11,306 nt of DNA from CAYSPU01 sp964432995 (GTDB lineage: Bacteria; Verrucomicrobiota; Verrucomicrobiia; Limisphaerales; JAHDYP01), in assembly GCA_964432995.1 (NCBI GenBank), contig CAYSPU010000199.1:1-11306 (forward strand), in the 5' to 3' direction. Of this stretch, positions 5,938 to 11,306 are shown one piece after another; position 1 is the stretch's first letter, and each line of letters begins with the position of its first letter. A program made the translations under genes and the position numbers. The notes under the pieces were generated by a model. The model had not been told where the DNA came from. It worked only from the letters and a program-made list of their open reading frames with translations, and did not search any database.

Positions 5938-6793
5938 ATGAAGAGTTCATCGGCTTCGAGTTCCCGACTGAGAAGGGGTTTCACACTGATCGAGTTGCTC
6001 GTGGTGATTGCGATCATCGCGATTTTGGCGGGCATGCTTCTGCCGGCGCTGGCCAAGGCCAAGAGCAAGGCCCAGGGCATCAAGTGCCTGAGCAACCTGA
6101 AGCAGCTCCAGTTGGTCTGGCATCTCTATGCCGACGACAATGGGGATCCGGGTGACAACGTCCGGCTACACGAGCCCGGTGGAGCCCACGGCGTGGGTGG
6201 ACGGCTGGCTGGACTTCGGCACGAGCAACCCGGACAACACGAACACCATGGCCTTGCGCGACCCGAAGCGCTCGAAGTTCGCCACCTACATGGATGCCGT
6301 CGAGGTCTACAAGTGCCCCGCGGACAAGAGTCAGGTGCGGATGGGCGGGGTGAGCTATTACCGGGTGCGGAGCATGGGGATGAGCCAGGCGTTCGGCCCC
6401 GGCGACTGGCTGGATCCGCGCGGATTCCAGGCTAATCCAACATCGAAGAAGTACCGCACCTACGCCAAGACAGCGGACATCGTGGATCCGTCACCGTCGA
6501 TGTGTTACGTGTTGTTGGACGAGCATCCGGACAGCATCAACGCGGGCGGATTTGCCAACATGATGGTCGAGAGCCTGCCCTCGGTGCGGATCGTTGATTT
6601 TCCGGCCAGCTACCACAACGGCGCCGCGGGGATATCGTTCGCCGACGGTCACGCCGACATTCGCAAGTGGCAGGACGCGCGGACGAAACCGCCGGTGAAG
6701 TACGACAACAGCCTCACGCTGAACGTCGCGTCCCCGGGCAACCTGGACATGGTCTGGCTGGCGGATCGGACTTCGAGCCTGAACCAGCAGTAG
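5938..6793 (+). CDS. H-X9-DG pseudopilin (prepilin-type N-terminal domain), broken by a +1 frameshift
   Basis: Frame 1 from ATG 5938 gives MKSSSASSSRLRRGFTLIEL, a class III prepilin leader cut after G14 with E at mature position 5, then the hydrophobic helix LLVVIAIIAILAGMLLPALA and the conserved IKCLSNLKQLQLVWHLYADDNGD. Homology then moves to frame 2, VTTSGYTSPVEPTAWVDGWL, through to TAG 6791-6793. Omitting one C at 6148-6149 gives NGDRVTTSGY and a continuous product of 284 residues, the usual size. Near the C-terminus HNGAAGISFADGH fits H-X9-DG exactly (TIGR04294-type processing-associated motif). Such proteins are inserted by the general secretion route and processed by prepilin peptidase; they belong to type II secretion/pseudopilus-like systems abundant in Planctomycetes and Verrucomicrobia, with unknown cargo. 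AGGAG lies ten bases before the ATG. The shift may be a real mutation or an assembly error. Confidence 0.85.
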
Positions 6794-6800
6794 AGGTGGT

Positions 6801-6876
6801 GTTCGAGGTTGGGAGGTCCAGGGTTCAGGGTTCGAGGTTGGGAGGTTCAGGGTTTGAGGTTGGGAGGTTCAGGGTT
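6801..6876. repeat. 22-bp tandem repeat array, left part
   Basis: The 22-bp unit contains GGTTCAGGG, then TTYGAGG, then TTGGGA (Y is C or T). It begins eight bases after the pseudopilin stop codon and runs into the 100-N gap. About three and a half units are visible, the first slightly diverged. Confidence 0.85.
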
Positions 6877-6976
6877 NNNNNNNNNNNNNNNNNNNNNNNN
6901 NNNNNNNNNNNNNNNNNNNNNNNNNNNNNNNNNNNNNNNNNNNNNNNNNNNNNNNNNNNNNNNNNNNNNNNNNNNN
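6877..6976. other. Assembly gap of 100 N inside a tandem array
   Basis: Exactly 100 Ns, the standard length for a scaffold gap of unknown size, with the same 22-bp repeat on both sides. The true array is probably longer than short reads could resolve. Confidence 0.97.
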
Positions 6977-7051
6977 GGTTCAGGGTTCGAGGTTGGGAGG
7001 TTCAGGGTTTGAGGTTGGGAGGTTCAGGGTTCGAGGTTGGGAGGTCCGAGG
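6977..7051. repeat. 22-bp tandem repeat array, right part
   Basis: It holds the same unit, phase and orientation as the left part, about three units, with C/T alternation at one position. It overlaps the 3' end of msrB on the minus strand and encodes the last residues of that protein. Confidence 0.85.
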
Positions 7052-7585
7052 TGCTGGGTTGGGGGCGTCTTTCTTTTCGAAGGTGAGGGAGGCGGAGTTG
7101 ATGCAGTAGCGCAGGCCGGTGGGGCGGGGTCCATCGTCGAAGACATGACCGAGGTGACCGCCGCAGCGCGAGCAGAGGACTTCCGTGCGGCGCATCCCGA
7201 GGCTGGTATCGGTCTGGGTGGTGACGGCGTTGGTGGCGGCGGCGGCGAAGTAGCTGGGCCAACCGCAGCCGGAGTTGAACTTGGTGTCGGAGGTGAAGAG
7301 GGGTTGCCCGCACCCGGCGCAGAGGTAGACCCCCTTGTCGCGGTGGTTCCAATATCGCCCGGTGAAGGCGCGTTCGGTGCCTTTTTGTCGGAGGACGCGG
7401 TATTGTTCGGCGGTGAGTTTCTGGCGCCATTGGGCGTCGGTTTTGGGGAGGGAATTGGTCATGGCGGGGGCGTTGGTGGAGGCGGCGCGGGGTGACGGGG
7501 TGGCGGCTTGGGGGCGCGGGGCGGCGTGGCTGAGCGAGATGCTCAGAAGGATACAGCCGGCGACCGGAATCCAAGAGAGTTTCAT
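6980..7585 (-). CDS. msrB: Exported peptide methionine (R)-S-oxide reductase MsrB with a repeat-encoded tail
   Basis: Reduces methionine-R-sulfoxide in oxidised proteins. From ATG 7585 the product is 201 residues. Residues 1-21 look like a signal peptide (K2, hydrophobic VAGCILLSISL, cleavage after SHA), which places the enzyme outside the cytoplasm. The MsrB domain starts at about 48 (KTDAQWRQKLTAEQYRVLRQKG). Zinc ligands are CAGC (89, 92) and CSRC (138, 141); SGCGWPSY (105-112), GHLGHVFDDGP (143-153) and the catalytic cysteine C161 in RYCINSASL follow. MsrB proteins normally end near FEKK (169-172). Here the frame continues about 29 residues (DAPNPAPRTSQP...), the later part being translated 22-bp repeat, until a TGA at 6982-6980 inside a repeat unit. 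It follows the 5-alpha-reductase-like gene after 91 bp on the same strand. The catalytic domain looks intact, so activity is likely. Confidence 0.92.
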   Translation of the reverse strand: MKLSWIPVAGCILLSISLSHAAPRPQAATPSPRAASTNAPAMTNSLPKTDAQWRQKLTAEQYRVLRQKGTERAFTGRYWNHRDKGVYLCAGCGQPLFTSDTKFNSGCGWPSYFAAAATNAVTTQTDTSLGMRRTEVLCSRCGGHLGHVFDDGPRPTGLRYCINSASLTFEKKDAPNPAPRTSQPRTLNLPTSNPEPPNLEP

Positions 7586-7676
7586 AGCGGGCTTCAGTTT
7601 GCGCGGTTTCTGGCGCAGCCAGCACAAACTAGCGCACTCCGCGCGTGGCGCAACCGTTCGACGGGGGGCCTTCCGT

Positions 7677-8438
7677 TCAGAGCAGATAGGGGACGAGGGC
7701 GCGGCGGTTGGCGGGGTAGTTGGGGAACGTGGCCCGGTACCAGCGATGGTGCGCGAGGGCACGCGGCACGAGGTTGGCCGCCGTCCAAAGAGCGAACGCG
7801 GCCGCCGGGGCCGACCAGGTAGCGAGGGCGAAGCCGGTCCATTCGACGATTTCGCCGAAGTAGTTCGGGCAGGAGACACGCTGGTAGAGGCCGCCGGTCG
7901 GGATCGAATAGCCCGAGTCCCCGGGCTTTCGGAGGCGGATGAGCGTCCGGTCGGCGTGGAGGTGAATGAGGAATCCGGCGGCGAAGAGGGCGGTCCCCCC
8001 GAGGAAGCGCGGGTCGCCGAACCACGAGGCGGCGAGCGGGGGGCCGAAGTGAAAGAGCCAGCGGCCGTTGAGGTAGCTGTTGCCCAGGTTGAAAGCGGCG
8101 GCGAGCAAGACGATGACGAACGGGATTTCACGGGTTCCGCCGCGGCGGCAGAACGGGAAGACCAAGGCGCGGTAGCCGTAGTGCACGAGCCACAAGGCGA
8201 GGAAGACCCGGGCCGGGAGGTTGTGCTGCCGATCGCCGGCGGCGAAGTAGAAGGCCATTCCCAGCGGCGAGATGATCTCCATCAGGATCCAACCGGCGGT
8301 GGCATTCATCCGCGGGCCCCATCCTGAGCGCTGATGCCGTCCGTAGGGTGCGGGGACGAAGTGGAGGCTGATCCCGGTGATCGCGGCGAGGCCGACCCAG
8401 GCGTAGAGGAAGAGGTCGAAGAACTGGCGTTCGTTCAT
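7677..8438 (-). CDS. Steroid 5-alpha-reductase family (PF02544/DUF1295) integral membrane protein
   Basis: The product is 253 residues, close to animal SRD5A1/2 in length, with six or seven hydrophobic segments and no signal peptide. The C-terminal domain is strikingly like SRD5A1: LRKPGDSGYSIPTGGLYQ (169-186), CPNYFGEIVEWTGFALATWS (190-209), HHRWYRATFPNYP (230-242), and a terminal LVPYLL. The N-terminal half also matches, with APYGRH (30-35), ILMEIISPLG (51-60) and LVHYGYRALVFPF (84-96). E54 and Y87 occupy the places of the two steroid-contacting residues of human SRD5A2 (E57, Y91), and E196 lies in NYFGE as in the family. Family members use NADPH to reduce a double bond conjugated to a carbonyl in steroids or polyprenoid lipids. 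The bacterial substrate is not evident from sequence. It sits between the SDR gene and msrB on one strand. The ATG has no clear Shine-Dalgarno. Isoprenylcysteine-methyltransferase-like proteins are the nearest alternative but fit less well. Confidence 0.88.
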   Translation of the reverse strand: MNERQFFDLFLYAWVGLAAITGISLHFVPAPYGRHQRSGWGPRMNATAGWILMEIISPLGMAFYFAAGDRQHNLPARVFLALWLVHYGYRALVFPFCRRGGTREIPFVIVLLAAAFNLGNSYLNGRWLFHFGPPLAASWFGDPRFLGGTALFAAGFLIHLHADRTLIRLRKPGDSGYSIPTGGLYQRVSCPNYFGEIVEWTGFALATWSAPAAAFALWTAANLVPRALAHHRWYRATFPNYPANRRALVPYLL

Positions 8439-8478
8439 GGGGGAGGGGTGTGGGGCTTGGACGCGCTCTCCATGAACC

Positions 8479-8552
8479 GTAGCGCCGACATTCCTGTCGG
8501 CGTCATGCGGGCTGGAAAGCCGGCGCTACGCAGTTCATGGGCCCAAGGCGCA
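8479..8552 (+). repeat. Repeat module A, copy 3
   Basis: The 51-nt core (8479-8529) starts GTAGCGCCG and ends CGGCGCTAC, perfectly complementary over nine bases, with the GCCGACATTCCTGTCGGC hairpin identical to copy 1. The tail CAGTTCATGGGCCCAAGGCG is kept to about 8552 and then lost, so it is shorter than in copies 1 and 2. It fills most of the gap between the SDR and 5-alpha-reductase-like genes. Confidence 0.85.
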
Positions 8553-8594
8553 TCGAGGTTTGTGGCACAAGGTGGTCACATAGCCAGTGTGCGG

Positions 8595-9572
8595 CTACCG
8601 GGTGGGAGGATTCTGGCGAAACCAGGTGACGGTGTCGCGGATGGTCTCTGTCAGGGGGCGTGGGTGGTAGTCGAGTTCGCGTCGGGCCTTGTCGTGGCGG
8701 ACGAAGCGGTGGTTGCGCAGGGCGAGGAGGGCTTCGGGGGTGAACCGAGGGCGTCGGTGGGCAGCGCGGGACCAGGTTTCGGCGAAGGGCGCGGCGAGGC
8801 GGGCGAGCCACATGGGGACGAGCCAGCGTGGTGCCGGGACGCCGCTTGCCTGTTCGACGTCGCGGGCGAGGTCGAACAAGGAACGCCATTCGCCGCCGAG
8901 CAAGTAGCGTTCTCCGGGTCGGCCGCGTTCGGCTGCGGCCAGAGCGGCCTGGGCCACATCGCGGGCGTCCACCCAATTGAATCCGCCGGCGACGAGGGCA
9001 GGCAGGCGGCGGTGGCAGAGATCGAGGATGACCTGGCCCATGGGCGAGGGTTTGTAGTCGTGCGGCCCGATGACGGCGGTGGGGTTGAGGATGACAACGT
9101 CGAGGCCACGGTTTATGGCGGCGAGGGCTTCCCGTTCGCTGGCGGCCTTCGTGCGGTCATAGGCCGGGGCCTTGGGTCCGGCGGCCGGGCGGGCTTCGTC
9201 GACGGGCAAGTGGGCGGGGTTGGCGGCGAAGGCGTGGACGGAGCTGAAGTGGACGAGGCGCCGGACGCCGGCGTCCAGGCAGGCGCGGGCGACGTGGCGG
9301 GTGCCGACGACGTTGATGGTCTCGACGGCGCCCTGTTGGGAGCCGGAGATGGAGACACGGCCTGCGAGGTGGAAGACGACGTCGATTCCCCGAAAGGCCT
9401 GGCGCAGGGAATCGGGATGGAGCACGTCGGCGCGAATTGTGTCGACGGGCAGAGGATCGATCGCCCGGGAGTCTTCGCGGACGAGAGCACGGACGGAGGC
9501 GCCGTGGTCGAGGAGGGAGCGGACGAGGTTGGCCCCGAGATGGCCGGCGGCGCCGGTGATGGCGGCGATCAC
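8595..9572 (-). CDS. Extended SDR NAD(P)-dependent epimerase/dehydratase or 3-beta-HSD-like dehydrogenase
   Basis: 325 residues, soluble, Rossmann fold. The nucleotide-binding motif TGAAGHLG (6-13) has the GxxGxxG pattern of extended SDRs. D49 and the VVFHLAG strand (65-71) follow. The active site has S110/S111 and Y138xxxK142 (YDRTK), and the ILNPTAVIGPHDY strand (161-173) and VDARDVAQA (201-209) are typical of the dihydroflavonol-reductase, HpnA and 3-beta-hydroxysteroid-dehydrogenase group. The C-terminal domain carries YHPRPLTETIRDTVTWFR, also usual there. Substrate is unknown: sugar-nucleotide, hopanoid-associated and 3-hydroxysteroid roles all fit. The GTG start at 9572 is supported by a strong Shine-Dalgarno, AGGAGG, six bases upstream. 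It is followed after 156 bp by the 5-alpha-reductase-like gene, which makes a role in a cyclic isoprenoid lipid pathway worth considering, but this is only inference. Confidence 0.88.
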   Translation of the reverse strand: MIAAITGAAGHLGANLVRSLLDHGASVRALVREDSRAIDPLPVDTIRADVLHPDSLRQAFRGIDVVFHLAGRVSISGSQQGAVETINVVGTRHVARACLDAGVRRLVHFSSVHAFAANPAHLPVDEARPAAGPKAPAYDRTKAASEREALAAINRGLDVVILNPTAVIGPHDYKPSPMGQVILDLCHRRLPALVAGGFNWVDARDVAQAALAAAERGRPGERYLLGGEWRSLFDLARDVEQASGVPAPRWLVPMWLARLAAPFAETWSRAAHRRPRFTPEALLALRNHRFVRHDKARRELDYHPRPLTETIRDTVTWFRQNPPTR

Positions 9573-9578
9573 GGGTTG

Positions 9579-9604
9579 CCTCCTACCTGGGCACGATCAG
9601 GTAG
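9579..9604 (-). promoter_or_regulatory. Shine-Dalgarno of the SDR gene next to a small hairpin
   Basis: AGGAGG on the minus strand (9584-9579) stands six bases before GTG 9572 and settles that start. A 7-bp inverted repeat, CAGGTAG (9598-9604) and CTACCTG (9583-9589), lies directly upstream and overlaps the first two bases of the site, using the GTAG foot of module B. Confidence 0.6.
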
Positions 9605-9681
9605 GGCGCTTTCTCCGAGGGCGCCGCGAGGAGCAGCCAACGATGCACGTGTTTCCGGCGGGCTGGGAGAGCCCGCCCTAC
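9601..9681 (+). repeat. Repeat module B, copy 3 (short variant)
   Basis: It starts GTAGGGCGCTTTCTCCG and ends GAGAGCCCGCCCTAC. It shares CTCCGAGGGCGCCGC with copies 1 and 2, but the right half is replaced by a hairpin GGCGGGCT/AGCCCGCC (9657-9664 with 9670-9677). It occupies the gap between rimO and the SDR gene. Confidence 0.8.
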
Positions 9682-9682
9682 C

Positions 9683-9722
9683 TTTCATGCGAAACGACAC
9701 TCCAAGGTGAAGATGGGGATTC
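9683..9722 (-). repeat. Repeat module C, copy 3, inverted and overlapping the rimO stop
   Basis: Read on the minus strand it is 40 nt, from GAATCCCC to TCGCATGAAA, the same length as copies 1 and 2 but more diverged inside. Its first two bases are the GA of the rimO stop codon TGA (9723-9721). Beyond its other edge a single base separates it from module B, as in copy 2. Confidence 0.65.
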
Positions 9723-11306
9723 ACGGAAAACACGGTTCCGCGATCAGGTCGTAATCGGTGTGACCGACGATTCGGACGAGGGCGAACTCGCCGACGGGGA
9801 GGTTGCCGCGGATGTAGACGCGTCCGTCGACGTCGGGTGCGTCGGCGGCGCTGCGGGCGACCACCCAGCGGCCGCGTCGGGGCGGGGGCTGGGGTGCGGT
9901 TTGTCGAGTCAGTCCGTGTTCTCTGGAGTGGACTTCGGCCTGGCGCAACTCCTGTGGGGAAGGCCGGCGTTCGACGAGGACGCGGAGGGTTTGGCCGACG
10001 CAGTTGGCGGAGAGGGCGCGTGCGATCTCGAGTTGGTCGGTCATGAGGAGGTTGCGGCGGCGTTGGCGGGTGCGCGGGGGGATTTGGCCGGCCATGCGAG
10101 CGGCGAGGGTGCCGGCTTCGGGCGAGTAGGTGAAGACGCCGAGGCGCTCGAAGCGGGTGTCGCGGACGAACTGTCGGAGGGCCTGGAAGCAGGGTTCGGT
10201 TTCGCCGGGGAAGCCGACGATGAAGGTGGTGCGGAGGGTGACGCCCGGGAGACCGGTGCGGAGGCGGCGGATGAGGTCTTCGATCTGGCGGCGCGAGGTT
10301 TCCCGCCGCATCCGCTCCAGCAGGTTGTCGTGGATGTGCTGGAGGGGGAGGTCGATGTAGCGCACGACCTTGGGGCAGGCGGCGATGGTGTGGATGAGGG
10401 GGTCGGTCCAGTGCGCCGGGTGGGTGTAGAGGAGACGGATCCAGAAATCGCCGGGGATGGCGTTGAGGGCGTGGAGCAGCGTGCTCAGGGTGGCGGCGTC
10501 TTCCGGCAGGGCTTCGCCGGTGGCGCGGAGTTGTTCGGGTGAGGCGAGGGATCCCGATCGCGAACGAAGGCGATCCCGACCGTAGTAAGTGGAATCCTGG
10601 GAGATGAGGTTGATTTCGCGGGCGCCTTGGTCGAGGAGATGGCGTACCTCGGCAACGATATCGGGCAGGCTTCGACTGCGGTGGCGGCCGCGGATGCGGG
10701 GAATGACGCAGAAGGTGCAGGGATGGTTGCAGCCCTCGGCGATCTTGACGTAGGCGAAGTGGCGCGGGGTGAGGCGGAGTCGCGGGGAGTTGGAATCGGG
10801 AAGGTACGCGGGGCGGGCGTGGACTTCGACGAGGGGTGTGGTTGGCTGGGGGGGGGTGCTGCCTGACGCGGCTGCCTGCGCCTCGCCAGGAACCGGCGCG
10901 TCGGAGGTCGGCAAGGCGGCGAGTCGGGGTCGCTCTTCCTCTTTGCGTTGCGATGGCTTGGGCGCGCGGGGCCGTCCGCGTGCGCGCGTGAGGCGCCGAC
11001 TGGCCATCAACCGTTGGCGGCGTCGTGCCAGCGCTTCGCGGACGACGCGCGCGATGTCCGGGACTTGGTCGAGGCCGATGAGGGCGTCGACTTCCGGGAG
11101 CAGGTTGGGCAATTGGCGGGGGTAGCGTTGGGGCAGGCAACCGGCGACGACCAGCGCCTGGTGGGGATGGTGAGCCTCGCGCAGGGCGGCGGATTGGAGG
11201 ATGGCATCGACGCTTTCCTTCTGGGCGTCGTCGATGAAGGAGCAGGTGTTGACGATGAGGGCGTCGGCGGTGGCCGGTGTGGCGACGATCTCGAAGCCGT
11301 GCTGGC
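9721..11306 (-). CDS. rimO: Ribosomal protein uS12 methylthiotransferase RimO, N-terminus outside the window
   Basis: Radical-SAM enzyme that adds a methylthio group to an aspartate of ribosomal protein uS12, in the cytosol. The frame is open to the window edge, starting QHGFEIVATPATADALIVNTC, so roughly the first 35-40 residues, including the first N-terminal cluster cysteine, are missing. Numbering from the first complete codon, C21 (NTC) and C56 (GCLPQRY) belong to the UPF0004 domain cluster, LPEVDALIG follows, and C192/C196/C199 in GCNHPCTFC bind the SAM-dependent cluster. HFAYVKIAEGC, RGRHRSRS, EINLISQDSTYYG, FWIRLLYTHPAHW, IDLPLQHI and TTFIVGFPGET distinguish RimO from MiaB. The C-terminus is a TRAM-like domain (VDGRVYIRGNLPVGEFALVRIVG). 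With 527 residues already visible it is longer than usual; the extra length is mainly a low-complexity Arg/Pro/Ala linker at about 95-165 and a shorter insert after STYYG. TTG 11112 is internal, not a start. Confidence 0.93.
   Translation of the reverse strand, partial: QHGFEIVATPATADALIVNTCSFIDDAQKESVDAILQSAALREAHHPHQALVVAGCLPQRYPRQLPNLLPEVDALIGLDQVPDIARVVREALARRRQRLMASRRLTRARGRPRAPKPSQRKEEERPRLAALPTSDAPVPGEAQAAASGSTPPQPTTPLVEVHARPAYLPDSNSPRLRLTPRHFAYVKIAEGCNHPCTFCVIPRIRGRHRSRSLPDIVAEVRHLLDQGAREINLISQDSTYYGRDRLRSRSGSLASPEQLRATGEALPEDAATLSTLLHALNAIPGDFWIRLLYTHPAHWTDPLIHTIAACPKVVRYIDLPLQHIHDNLLERMRRETSRRQIEDLIRRLRTGLPGVTLRTTFIVGFPGETEPCFQALRQFVRDTRFERLGVFTYSPEAGTLAARMAGQIPPRTRQRRRNLLMTDQLEIARALSANCVGQTLRVLVERRPSPQELRQAEVHSREHGLTRQTAPQPPPRRGRWVVARSAADAPDVDGRVYIRGNLPVGEFALVRIVGHTDYDLIAEPCFP

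Noticed and set aside
6801..7051. CRISPR array
   Set aside because: The units are directly adjacent 22-bp tandem repeats without variable spacers, and no cas gene is present.
7553..7585. Lipobox VAGC near the MsrB N-terminus
   Set aside because: The cysteine is at position 11, before most of the hydrophobic segment; cleavage after SHA by signal peptidase I fits better.
8334..9710. Long + strand open frames opposite the SDR gene
   Set aside because: They are antisense to a clear SDR with TGAAGHLG and YxxxK, and part is translated repeat module A.
10556..10575. Inverted repeat inside rimO as a regulatory site
   Set aside because: Only six base pairs with an eight-base loop in coding GC-rich DNA; expected by chance.
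9721..11306. MiaB (tRNA methylthiotransferase) instead of RimO
   Set aside because: VKIAEGCNHPCTFC, INLISQDSTYYG and RLLYTHPAHW are RimO-type motifs.

Overview
The window is GC-rich and most likely comes from a Verrucomicrobiota chromosome, with a Limisphaerales/Pedosphaera-like lineage as my guess. This rests on gene types that are typical of the Planctomycetes-Verrucomicrobia group (a secreted PQQ-type beta-propeller protein, a secreted ThuA-domain protein, an H-X9-DG pseudopilin) and on the dense palindromic intergenic repeats. Runs of exactly 10 and 100 N mark assembly gaps, so this is probably a draft or metagenome assembly.

Layout: (1) 1-753 (+), 3' end of an unrecognised protein. (2) 754-1356, 0.6 kb of repeat modules and no gene. 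(3) 1357-2730 (-), secreted beta-propeller protein. (4) 2731-3129, a second repeat mosaic. (5) 3130-4089 (-), secreted ThuA-domain protein. (6) 4090-4619, non-coding, with two large perfect palindromes. (7) 4620-5699 (-), PfkB sugar kinase resembling 2-keto-3-deoxygluconate kinase, interrupted by 10 N. (8) 5700-5937, divergent intergenic region with a 7-bp tandem repeat and a possible promoter. (9) 5938-6793 (+), H-X9-DG pseudopilin broken by a one-base frameshift. (10) About 6801-7051, a 22-bp tandem array cut by 100 N. (11) 6980-7585 (-), exported MsrB with a repeat-encoded tail. (12) 7677-8438 (-), membrane protein of the steroid 5-alpha-reductase family. (13) 8595-9572 (-), extended SDR dehydrogenase/epimerase. 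(14) 9721 to beyond 11306 (-), rimO, with its 5' end outside the window.

The last four genes are co-directional (rimO, SDR, 5-alpha-reductase-like, msrB) with gaps of 91-156 bp, so co-transcription is possible. The propeller, ThuA and kinase genes share a strand and could all serve carbohydrate use, but this is inference.

The most striking feature is the set of intergenic repeats. At least four module families (called A-D here) recur in different orders and orientations. A, B and D are bounded by GTAG...CTAC, the signature of REP/BIME elements. I see no complete new enzymatic system. The best leads are this GTAG-bounded mosaic, the two large perfect palindromes, the repeat run-on into msrB, and the animal-type 5-alpha-reductase homologue beside a 3-beta-HSD-like SDR.
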